Positions 1-9,823 of a stretch of DNA of 35,356 nt are shown piece by piece (positions within the stretch are counted from its first letter, which is position 1; each line of letters starts with the position of its first letter). This DNA is from Halocafeteria seosinensis (lineage: Eukaryota > Sar > Bigyra > Bicosoecida): the NCBI GenBank assembly GCA_001687465.1, contig LVLI01000372.1, positions 1 through 35,356 on the forward strand, in the 5' to 3' direction. The translations under genes were made by a program, and so were the position numbers. The notes beneath the pieces were generated by a model. That model had not been told where the DNA came from, did no database searches, and worked only from the letters and a program-made list of their open reading frames with translations.

Positions 1-514
1 GATTTAGAAGATAGTGAATAGTCAGTAGAGAGTACGTTGTTGCACCACTCGAATTACACGCCATTTCTGTGTCTAAATCGGCTCATGTTCCATCATTGGT
101 CCACTGGCAACTGTGCCCCCGAAATTTCACCATGTAGCCCCGATAAAACAAGCTGTACGGAAGAGAATCTGGCGGGGCCCCCGAAAAAACCCCCGATACC
201 GGACCCCCGAAATATCCCAGCTCTGCCCCAGAAGTATCCAGTTCGGTGAACTTCAACGTGGCTCAACCGTAAAAAGAGCGCCAGCTGTCTCAGCTCCAAG
301 GTGTGGGCGCAGTCGTCCACAAGGAGGTGGCATTGGGAAAGCGGTAATGGTTGGCACTCGTGGGGCTGAACTGTAATCACATGAATGCAATGAAACAGGC
401 ATAATACCACTGGTTTTCTTTTTTGTTCCTATTGCTCGTCGCAAGCGGACGGGCGGTCATTTACCGCCGATAAATTCCCAAGTTCTCCCTGTTTCCAAAG
501 TGAGACAGCGAAAA
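1..514. other. Intergenic / upstream region, no gene seen
   Basis: Only short open frames overlapping on both strands, none with recognisable content. Positions 116-213 hold several CCCCCGAAA / CCCCGATA-like repeats, making the minus strand rich in runs of four or five G. The rest probably serves as the upstream region of the TBC gene that starts at 515. Confidence 0.5.
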
Positions 515-3286
515 ATGGGCTGCAACGTCTCGACTCAAGGTGCGTACCACACACTCCTTGGAGATCTATTGGGGTACTTATGATACATGCGCCTGAAATG
601 CTTGCAGCCACTCAACCTGACGCTCCGGTTGCATTAGATCCCCATAAACAGGTTGTTCGAGCAAAGCATTCTGGTCAAGCGGCAGATTCTGATGGAAGAA
701 AAGTTGGAGATAACTCATCCGTCTCCTATCATGTCCATAACTGTTCCACGGGGACATCCACCAGCTTCCCCGAACCAGTCATCTACACAAGCGACGACCA
801 GCAATCGGGCACGCAGACGACTGAGACCGTGGGCCAGCAGACAGCACGAGCTGAAGAAGTTAACACTAATGTTAGTGGCGGTGCCAATAACGGAAAAGAG
901 AAAACAAAAAAGGATAAAGCGAAAGAAAGAAAACGCGTAGGTGCTGATTGAACTGACCACGGGTTGTACAACTGAGATAACAACCAATGCTCTGCTCGTA
1001 TACAGTTGCGCCGCCTGGGATACAAACATGGATTCTCCCATGACGAAAGGCCATATGCTTGGAAGTTGCTTCTGGAAGCCGACAAGCTTTACGAGGCGCT
1101 GCCTTCTCTCTACAAGGTGAGAGTCTTCATCCCATGCTCTGCCTCCTACCTGAGCCCCTGATTGGAATGCAGAATTTATTGCTATGTGGTCCTTCCTTGG
1201 ATGATGACATCATCCGCAAGGATGTAGGGAGGTACGGTGGAAATGTTTGTTTAGTTACTTTTGTAAGCGAGCTAACCCCAGTTTCCATACTGCAGGACGT
1301 TCCCCACACTTCCTGAGTTCACCTCCACTGCCCAAGCACCCTTAACAGGTCACTACCTCCCATGCCTATATCGCATACTGACGGCATATGCTAATCTTGA
1401 CTCAACAGTTGGATATTGCCAAGGTACGTCAGCGCGTCTTGAGGGTTCTGTATGGCTGTACGAACTGTATTTGTTATCCGGAAAACAGGAATGAGCTTCG
1501 TGGCCGGCTTGATACTGCTCGCGGGGCTTGAGGAAGTGGATGCTTTTTATGTGTTCCTCTCTTTGATGCTTAGGTAAGCGTCGAGTAGGAAATGTTCGTA
1601 TTTGAAGCTACTACTAACGTTTTGCGTCGTTTATGTCCCAGGCGCCATTTCGCCGGGCTCTATCAACCAAATCTGTTCTTAGTACAGCTGTGTAATGGAG
1701 TGGTGGATAGTGCATTGTCCCGTTGTTCTAAAAAGCTCAGTAGAAAGCTGTCCGAAAACAATGTCTCCGCACAGATGTATGCAACTTCCTGGTTAATGAC
1801 AGGTGCGTTTGTTGGCTGACTTGTTTGCACTCTCATGACAAGTACTTACACATTGGACGTATTGACAGGGTTTGCGCGGTCGACATTGCCCATTTCGACC
1901 ATCTTAGCAGTAATAGACGTTTTTGTCTGTGAGACTATGCCAAGTGAAAAAAAGTTTACGATTCCCAAATTCTTGGAAGAGGCGTCAACACGTTTGGAGG
2001 AATCTTTTTCCTCCGGAAACACCGAGTTATTTTTGACCACAAACTGGGAATATAGTCCAGAAGCTATAGCGGAGTATCGAAAGATGACGGATGCAGAATC
2101 ACATAACCACTCGGTTAGGCCTCCGTACACACTACTTCGGTGCACGCTTGTACTCGTCATGCAACGAAAACGACGTTTAATGCGTTGTGGTGGCATGGAA
2201 AGTTTATACCCTATGTTGGTAGACGGCACCCTCTCAGTCCTTCAAACGAGCGTGCTGTATACATTATACGTGAGTTCAAGAGGGGACACGAAAGACGAAC
2301 ATGAACAAGAAGAAACTAAAGAGCAAAACACGGCAAGACTGGAAGATTCTGCTGAACATCCCCCGGACCGTCTCAGTGTCCAAGATGATACCGAATCTTC
2401 GGACTCGTCAACTGAGAGTCCCGTAGGAGAATTGGAAGCTCCCGTTAACGGAGGAACCATCGCCAGGAAGGGCGAGCTTCCAATGCGACCACGAACAGCT
2501 CCAGCTCCAGGTCCTTCAAGGCGCCATTCAGAGCTCCCTTCTCCTCACTCCCGTGGGAACCAGAATGCACCATCTTGGAGACGGCTGACATTGCAGCATG
2601 CCTCGGCAGAGCATGATGACGAGTCCGCGCGGACTGCGCATAGCATGATCACAAGCATGGGTCTTCAATATTCGGATTCAGAAGATGAGGAAGAAGAAGA
2701 TCAAGATGAAAACAAAGATGATACTGACCATTCTCCTCCCTCACCTACTCGACGGTTTCGCTCGGGAACAATGCTTTTCTCTGTGAAGCCGTTCTCTATG
2801 AGAAAACTGTTGCGGCAACGAACGCGGCGTAAAACCGCGATAGAATTCAAGCGTAACTCTCATTTATGGAGGGATGCTCCTGGAAATGCCGGAAAAGACG
2901 AGAATGTAGAGAATCCAAGGGATCTGACCATGAACACCAGCTGTGAAGAGCCTAAGCCGTCAGTAAAACTCCCACTATTTCCCTTGGAACCATGTTCCGC
3001 TATGCCCTCGGGTGCCTCTTGGCGAGAAAACGAGAACCAAAGATACGTCTCCCGGGAAAAGGTAACGGCTTACGTCACATCGACGATGGGAAACGAGAAA
3101 ACCAATGATTCGCAGGATGAGCCCGGGTCATTGCCTGAATATTTTGATGCACTGTGTGACGGCATCCCATGCGAATCCTGGATGCTCCCAGAAAGGTTTC
3201 TCCAAATCCTGAGCTCCAACAGGTATACAATCAAGAAGGGGGACGTCTCAACAGCTCTCAAAAAGCTCAAGAACAATGGTGTTTGA
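515..3286 (+). CDS. TBC-domain Rab GTPase-activating protein, predicted N-myristoylated
   Basis: Eight exons: 515-539, 608-936, 1006-1116, 1173-1231, 1296-1423, 1489-1573, 1642-1802, 1869-3286, giving 771 residues in one frame. The TBC (Rab-GAP) domain starts near residue 119. Both catalytic signatures are visible: the arginine finger in IRKDVGRTFP (Arg175) and the glutamine finger in GYCQGM (Gln217), so it should accelerate GTP hydrolysis by a Rab. The C-terminal half is low-complexity, with an acidic run near 2683-2730. I chose the ATG at 515 because splicing 540-607 gives MGCNVSTQ, a good N-myristoylation signal (Gly2, Ser6) with Cys3 available for palmitoylation; the alternative ATG at 580 lies inside that intron. 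The domain call is firm. The first exon and the lipidation are inferred, and the target Rab is unknown. Confidence 0.9.
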
Positions 3287-4160
3287 TGGTTTTCTGGCAC
3301 CGGCAGCTTCAGGGAGGTTTTCTCTGGAACAACTTCGCGAATAGGGTAACGAGCCTGGTAGTAGCTAGTTTGGTCTTATAAGGGGGCAGGAAGTATACGA
3401 TGCTTCCGCATTGGGGAAAGGGAAACACGAAACAGGCGCTCATCAACGAGCACTCACTAATGTACTTGTGCAATTGTACTCCTACTCGGTATCATACCGA
3501 TGGTATGTACATTATGCTGTAACGGTGGTAGTCAGTTTCCAGTCTGCTTTTCTACAAGCCCGGCGAATACCTACACTTTGTGTAGATGCAGCTGACGCAT
3601 CGAATAAACATTTCATGTTTTTACTCATGTTTGCCTTTCTTCACGTACAACCCAGGATTCCAGACTGAATTCCCGAAGTCCTCTGGTTTCCGCACTTCAA
3701 GCGCAGAAGCAAGGCGAACTTCGGACCGGGACGGATGACCGATAACGGTGTTGTCGTATACCATGTGACGCAGGGTTGTTTTCAGCTTGTCTTCAACGCA
3801 CATACAAAACTCGGGTCTCGCAGCAATTAATCACTGCACATGCAAAAGCGTTTGCTGTCTTGCTTCCAGAGGTTGTATAACGTGTTCCTCCGAGAATCAG
3901 TGCAGCGTGTAAGGAATTGAACCGTGCATTGTTGACCTCTCTAGGCTACTCGAGAGGTTAATTGGATTGCGCTTACGAGTTCAATAAGTGTGCCTTATCA
4001 CTTGGACGGCCGTGAAATACGTGTATATAGTGGACGAGGTAAGTTCGGCCTTTGGACTGGCTGTTTTCGGAGAGGTTCCTGCGCACTATGCTGGAATACT
4101 CCTATTGTCTTCTGGTTCTTGTGCAGGTATTGACACTTTCATGTCCTCCTGTAGAGCAAC
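3287..4160. other. Intergenic region with possible 5' UTR intron
   Basis: No supported coding gene; open frames of 60-85 codons at 3411-3668 and 3621-3803 lack recognisable content and overlap each other on opposite strands. A small inverted repeat with 7-bp arms and a 1-nt spacer lies at 3486-3500. Near the downstream kelch-RING gene, a GTAAGT donor at 4039 and a GTGCAG acceptor ending at 4126 would make an 88-nt intron in its 5' UTR, inside this genome's usual size range. Confidence 0.4.
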
Positions 4161-6353
4161 ATGATACGCAGGAAGCTAGGCCGTCCTGGACTACTACCGA
4201 TAGTCCTCCTCTTATATGGTCTGGGTTTGCAGTTCGGAGTATGTACACATATGGGTGGATACACAGGGGATGCAGACGTGGGTATAAATTTGGATGCGTT
4301 TAAAACGATGAACAGTGGAATGGAGGGCTGGAGAGAGATCGACATGAGTGGAGGACCCTCGGCGAGACGATGGCACGTCGCCGCGACATGGCGGCAGCGC
4401 TTTATGTTGATCCACGGTGGTACGTAGTGTTTGCGGTACATACTTCCCGGGCCTTGATGCATTGAGTAACTTTCTTTCGCAGGTTGTGACGCCAGAGAAT
4501 CGTCGGCAAGTGATCTATTTATGGTATGTAACCGTTCCTTCTAGGTGGTCGATCTATTTCGAGGTCACGCTTTCCTTCCGGTCTGTTTACTGGCGCAGCT
4601 TGACGGAGCGCAAATGAAATGGTATAAACTTAAAACAGAAGGAGATATCCCTTCAAGACGGTGCCGTCATTGTGGCGCTATTGACGAAGTTTATGATAAC
4701 TTCTTCGTGTTTGGGGGCCAAAAGCACCCGGATGGCCCCTCCTACAGTGATGCCTACCTGCTAGATTTGAAGCCTCTGTTGAACAATGAAAGCCATGCTT
4801 TCTGCTCTTCTTCTGGCAATGATGTAAATGAGACTAAATTGGATATCGCGACATTGAGATGGCGGAAGATAGATCATGTAGGTGAAGAGGCTCCTGATGG
4901 CAAACACGGACTTTCTTGTGTGCTTCACGACAACTTAGCCGTGCTACTTGGGGGAACCCCAGGGTCCAACCCAATGTGGCAGGCTGCAATAAATTCCTCA
5001 GCTGCTACAGCAAGGTGGAAGCTGTCTGATGGTGACGAGTCTCCATCTCCCTTTCAAGGGCAAGCACTGCTTCTGGCGAGCAAAGACGTGTTAGAGAAGG
5101 GGTCGATTGGATCCAACATCATTTCTAGTGCCAAGCACCAAAGGTCCTTGCAACCTGAAGTGAGAGAGTGTTCATCTTGGCCAGAGTTGAGTCTTGTGTC
5201 ATTTGGTGGCATATCGCCGTCGATGACGTTTGTCAACGATCGTATAGAAAAGTTTGTAGTTAATTCAAGGAATCCTGAAAGTGGATTTATTGCAGGGGAG
5301 TGGAAACGTGTCCATGTCCAGGGTCTTGATGTTGAGAGATCTTATATGGGTGCCACCATCAGTGACTATTCACTGGTTGTCTTTGGAGGATTTTCTAGAG
5401 CTACTGACCGATTCGGGCGGGAACTGGGACTGGCATTCAGCGACCTGTTAATCTTTGTGGGGGATCGTGCAGGATTACAGAATGTGTGGTACAAACTCGA
5501 CGGAGCCGACAGTAGTTCGACTCCCGATGCTAGATTCGGTCAGTCGCTGGTGTGTCTGAACATACCTGGCCGACCCCGATTGGGCGTTGTCTTCGGAGGC
5601 TATTTTGACAGTCCATTCGGGGATGCATGGCAAATAGAGCTTCAAGACCTCAGCGTAAGTCAAGTAGAACAAAGCGACTTGGACCCTCCTGAAGTTGGAT
5701 TCCCTTTTATCAACGCGACCACATTCCTTGGAGGATTATTGGCCTCAGTGTGCGTATTCGCCATAATCTTCGGCATAACTGTTCGCCGCTGGAGCCGTAC
5801 TAACCAACTTGCTTCATTGTTTCATCCGAACACCGGTGGTACTGGGGAGGAGGATGGTACTATCCCCGCAGAGCTACTTAATGAAATCCCGACGACAGTC
5901 TATTCGAAGGATAACCCACCGTCCTCCACAGGTGGTGAAACACAACCCATGCAGCAGCCCCGTCGCCCATCCTCCTCTGGATCCGTAGCTCCAGAAGAGG
6001 CGACTCAGTCAGTGAACCACGTATCGTGGCATCAAGACACATGTACAATTTGCTACGTAGAATTCGAGGACCAGGAGGAGCTTGCCGCTTTACCGTGTGA
6101 ACACGTGTTCCATATGGATTGTATCAAGGAGTGGCTTCGTAGAAAGCCAAACTGTCCGCTGTGCAAGGCAGACACACTGACGCAACTACGAGAACAACGG
6201 CGGGATGACTCTCAGCAAAGACCCGGTTCCCAGGGAGATACGAACCATATTGAGGTGGAAGTCCGGGCGTCCAGCAGCAGCACAACTGCTTCCTCCACCT
6301 CAGTCACTACTACCACTTCGTCTACGGCCGCATATACACCGGCCGTACTTTGA
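4161..6353 (+). CDS. Kelch-repeat, single-pass membrane RING-H2 E3 ubiquitin ligase
   Basis: Exons 4161-4419, 4483-4523 and 4599-6353 give 684 residues. The N-terminus is a signal peptide (basic start, then a Leu-rich core over residues about 10-25). Kelch-type repeats follow up to about residue 450, with typical P-S-R-R-x-H and FGG strands, predicting a beta-propeller in the lumen or outside the cell. A membrane segment lies near 474-497, followed by RRW and a Ser/Pro-rich linker, then a RING-H2 finger at about 582-623 with C-x2-C, C-x-H-x2-H-x2-C and C-P-L-C in order. The second intron was set at 4524-4598 because it restores the kelch phrase LFMLDGAQMKWYKL; ending it at 4544 would leave an abnormal 21-nt intron. 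By family knowledge the finger should recruit E2 enzymes at a membrane; the substrate is unknown. It lies just upstream of another RING-H2 membrane gene on the same strand. Confidence 0.87.
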
Positions 6354-6888
6354 CTTTCAACTCACCCTAGGCATGTAGTAGGAACGAGAATAGGCTCGAT
6401 AAAAGATGTACAGCACCAGGAAGAGAGCGGAACCGTTCTTGTAGGTTGTGGAGATGCTGTGAACCAGCGGGGAATATTCGAGCTAATTGGTTATTTATTG
6501 TGTGCGTAGAGGAGAAGCGATAAGTTCTATGTACCTATTGAACGGAAAGATAGGAGCTAGACACACTTGTTTGGAAGCGTCCGCCGAAGCAACCTCTATC
6601 CAGCACACATCAAAAGGCCACACATGGTGGTGTGACCGAAATGGTCGCCTCCTCTCTGAATCAGTAAGTAGGAAATGTGCAACTTGGCTTCAAAATCCAG
6701 GAGAGGGAAGAGCCACAGGAAATGGAGGATTCATAGCGAATACCACACCACCTCTCACCTTGAAGTTCGGAGTGGAAGATCGGATGTGTATAATGGGTTT
6801 GATACAACGGAGTGCTGGTAGGATAGATGATTTTGTGTTGAGCGCACTGAAATGTTTTAGAGTAAATGAATGACGCACAACGACGTAT
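6354..6888. other. Intergenic region, no convincing gene
   Basis: A 128-codon plus-strand frame at 6487-6873 is overlapped by a 107-codon minus-strand frame at 6661-6984. Neither has a recognisable domain, plausible splice partners or biased composition, so neither is called. The region probably holds the 3' end of the kelch-RING transcript and the upstream region of the double-RING gene. Confidence 0.4.
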
Positions 6889-7615
6889 ATGTTCCAATTC
6901 TTTAGTACTCCCGTCGTGAGTAGTTGGCTTCTCAGTGGCCTTATTATATGCTCTCTTTATGTCTACATCGTCCTCAGAGACCACCTAAGGGCCAATGAAG
7001 ATGCCATCGCACGACAGAGACTCATGAGGAGTCTGCCTAAATATTCATTTCAATTGGAAGAGCCGTCGGGTACGAGTGTGAGACTTGAAGAAGTCTTCGT
7101 TGAAGGCGAACCGGATGGTGACGAGGACTATGTAAGAACCACAAACCACACTAGTTTCAATGCAAATAGCTTCTACGGCGTTCTGTACTTGCTTTCCGTG
7201 TGTACAGACCCCTGAGGAGCACGTATGCACTATCTGTTATGACTCCCTGGGAAGACGGATGGACGAGGAAGGAGTGGCGTACTTGCCATGTACCCACTGT
7301 TTCCACGTCTCATGTATCCAGCGATGGCTGAAGCAGTCAGGGAACTGTCCTATATGCAAAGCGCGAACTTCGGAACAGGACTTACGATTTGTTGTCAAAG
7401 GAAATGATTCGACATTGCTAACTCGAAAATGTGGTCGGTGCTCGAAACTGTTGGAGCAAGGGGATGCTGTGGCGCAGTTGCCTTGTAGCCATGTCCTACA
7501 CCGAAGGTGTACGACGCATCTCCTTCGACGAAGGAGTTTTCGTTGTCCGGGCTGCGATGCTGACGTGCCTACTATGCTGCAAATGATGCCTCGTGAGAAC
7601 CCTTCTGAGGTCTGA
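6889..7615 (+). CDS. Small membrane protein with two RING-H2 fingers
   Basis: Exons 6889-7131 and 7208-7615 encode 216 residues. A membrane segment at about residues 12-30 looks like a signal anchor. The first RING-H2 finger has Cys88/Cys91, Cys109, His111, His114, Cys117, Cys128/Cys131. A second, divergent finger repeats the same ligand order: Cys156/Cys159, Cys174, His176, His179, Cys182, Cys194/Cys197. Two RING-H2 motifs about 25 residues apart, without an IBR between them, are not the RBR architecture. The first finger resembles that of the neighbouring kelch-RING protein (both have CTICY, LPC, FH, C-I and W-L motifs), which suggests shared ancestry or simply family conservation. The function is probably E3 ubiquitin ligase at a membrane. 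An alternative 3' splice from about 7563 to 7629 is conceivable but has a weak donor, so I kept the stop at 7615. Confidence 0.85.
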
Positions 7616-8172
7616 CAATTCTATCCAGCGTTTTCAGATGATGCGATCCTTAAACAGCACGTGGAACACAATCAGGTAACAGCGATGCATTATTTGAATA
7701 TTTACTGCAAAAGCATTTTTCAGCTATCGGGAGTGCACCTGTCGGTGGTCTTTCTATAAGGAATACTCTACAATCCCTCGGAGAGAACGACAAACCATGC
7801 AGTTGGCACGTTGGCTTTTTTGTATATAAGACGCCATACAAAAAACGTCTTCTATGCTATTCCTCGGGTGCTTTGTCTGAAGTCCGCGTGGCCCACTGTG
7901 CTCCGTAGTGTCTTCCTCGTTTCAGAACGATCCTTCACTCCGTTGCTTTCTACCGTGATCCTTGTTTGTTCGATAACAATCACGAAGACTCAATTGCGTA
8001 ATTGTGAAGTCCCGTTGGAAGTATTAGCAGGGGCCCCATATTGATGCTACTACTGGGCTGGATTCCCCCGCAGTTCTTATGAGAGGACAACCACCAGCAG
8101 CGCGATGTAAGGCCGTGAGTCTGTGCCCGTCGTTTGCTTGTTGCAGCAGTGAGGACCAGTGTACATAAATTT
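7616..8172. other. Intergenic region between convergent RING and orphan genes
   Basis: No gene supported. Open frames at 7650-7841 (-) and 7811-8044 (+) are short and unrelated to any family I know. Around 7630-7680 there is a stretch that could be an extra 3' exon of the RING gene, followed by a plausible GTAACA...TTTTTCAG intron ending at 7724, but reading frame alone cannot settle it. Confidence 0.35.
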
Positions 8173-9450
8173 TCAACTGCGATCCACGAATCGCTTTGTA
8201 GCAAAAATGGATGGATGCTCTTCGCGGCGTTTCGGTTCTGGCGCAGTCGTAGGCTTCACATATGACGAGAGCATTTGCTGGCTCACTATATCATAATCCC
8301 TGCCGCGTGTCATGGCATTTCTCTGAAAGTCTTGACGACTCTTGCTTTGCGCACACAGATACGGTTGGTTAAAGCATCGATCAAACGTTGTCGTCCCCAG
8401 CTTCAAATCTGCTCGTGAAACGGGCGGTTCCCTCCTTACTTTACTTTGCATGAGCTTTGGTTCCTGTGGCTCGCCGTTCGTCCCTGTTTGACCGGAAAGT
8501 ATATCATATCCTCGCCGGGCCATACTGATGGTATTCTTTTCAATCCTTTGCGTTCGAGCACTCTTTTGGGTGGAAGTAGTATTGCCATCAGTTTTTGGCC
8601 TTGCCGCAGGTCCCGTAATACCCTTGGGGTATTGAGTTCGCAGAATGTTTTCCCTCCTCGATTCGGTACCCATCAACCGCCGACGCTCACGGCGCGCTTT
8701 CTGGGCTGCCACCTCTTGTTCATTAAGTTTTCTACGAACATCAGGAGCTATTAAGCCAGGTACCCGTTGCTTTACAGCACAATCCCCTTTCAACACTTCA
8801 TCTTCCCCGGGCTCAGCGCTCGTAATTGGTGACCTATATCGATTTTCGTTTTCATCAAAAATTAAGAATCCACCATCATACGCTGTTTGCTTCCCTTGTT
8901 CAATTGCTCGTTTCTCCTCTTGTGTCAATGGACGTTCCGTCCTCAGTATTTCTTCTGTATCGAACGGCTCGGCTCGGTTCACTCTGTATCGACCATATCC
9001 ATCGTATCGAATACCCTTAGGCCGTCCAGTCGATACTGGTAAATCTCTCAGGCTCCTGTCCAAAAGATCACAGTCCATTGGAGTACCGAGGCGTTCTTTG
9101 TCAATATTTTTGCTTTCAATTCCAAATGCAGTTGCATTCTTGTCTTGAGGTGTCGTGATGCGGCCAGTGCCCTTCCCTTCTTCGAATTTCTCGAACGGAG
9201 CTCCAGTATGCTTGGTGTATCGCAGTGTCAGATGGCTCTTGTAAGACTGGGAAGGTTGCTGTATCATGAAAAGAAATGCAATCACAGCTCTTGTTAGTCA
9301 GCGGCGGAAGGTCGCCCAACGTACCAAGAGCTCGCGAGGGATTTCCTCCGTAGTTCTATCCAGTACGGCCGAGTAGCCTTCTCGACTGGCCGTGGCAATG
9401 GCTCGATATTCTGGCTGATCCAGAAATCGATACAAACGCGTCACGTCCAT
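8173..9450 (-). CDS. Uncharacterised basic protein with repeated YDI(L/V)S motif
   Basis: Two exons on the minus strand, 9325-9450 and 8173-9258, give 403 residues. The start at 9450 was chosen because it yields a 42-codon first exon joined in phase through a clean 66-nt GT-AG intron. I do not recognise the family. The protein is charged, mostly non-globular, without signal peptide or membrane segment. It carries Y-D-G-Y-G-R-Y-R in the N-terminal half, an Arg/Glu-rich segment that may be helical near residues 230-250, and two related motifs in the C-terminal half, RRGYDILSGQ and GRDYDIVSQQ. Short Tyr-rich repeated motifs in extended basic proteins are seen in some microtubule-associated ciliary proteins, but here that is only a suggestion. 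It is divergent from kynureninase, with 373 nt between start codons. Confidence 0.83.
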
Positions 9451-9823
9451 GCTCTTGTAGGGGGGAATTCAACGATGGCAAATTAGACGACTTCCGGTAG
9501 GACGCCACTTGTTCAATTCATGCACCGGGAAGACACCCCTCAACATAAATACATATTGCCGTCTGCTTATTTCACTCATTGCACAACATCGTCATTTGGG
9601 TGGTACTGTGTGTATGGAGCAGACAGCCGGCTGGAGTTTATTTACGCGCGTTTACTGAGCCTTGTGAAGGTGCACTCGGGGATCACTTTTGATGCGCAGT
9701 GCCAGTGCGCACAGCTGGGCTCGCAGCTATGGCAGGTTGTTTTGGAAGATTTGGTGTTTTCCCCCTCCGAGCTGAGTGAGTGATCGTGTGCGTTTGTGCG
9801 TGGGCAGGTAGAAGTCAATAAAA
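9451..9823. other. Divergent promoter region, orphan gene / kynureninase
   Basis: 373 nt between two start codons pointing away from each other. The only frame of note, 9520-9783 (+), lacks recognisable content and overlaps an opposite-strand shadow. Probably carries both promoters; no specific element could be assigned by eye. Confidence 0.45.

Noticed and set aside
580-951. ATG at 580 as start of the TBC protein
   Set aside because: It falls inside an intron (540-607) if the MGCNVSTQ exon is used, and that exon joins in phase with consensus sites. It remains a possible alternative start.
3486-3500. Inverted repeat TCGGTAT-C-ATACCGA as a stand-alone regulatory site
   Set aside because: Seven-bp arms are expected about twice by chance in a window this size; kept only as a comparison for the repeat at 29468.
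4524-4544. A 21-nt intron in the kelch-RING gene
   Set aside because: All other introns are at least 56 nt, and extending to 4598 restores the kelch sequence LFMLDGAQMKWYKL.
6487-6873. 128-codon open frame on the plus strand
   Set aside because: No domain, no splice partner, overlapped by an equally long opposite frame, and composition looks non-coding.
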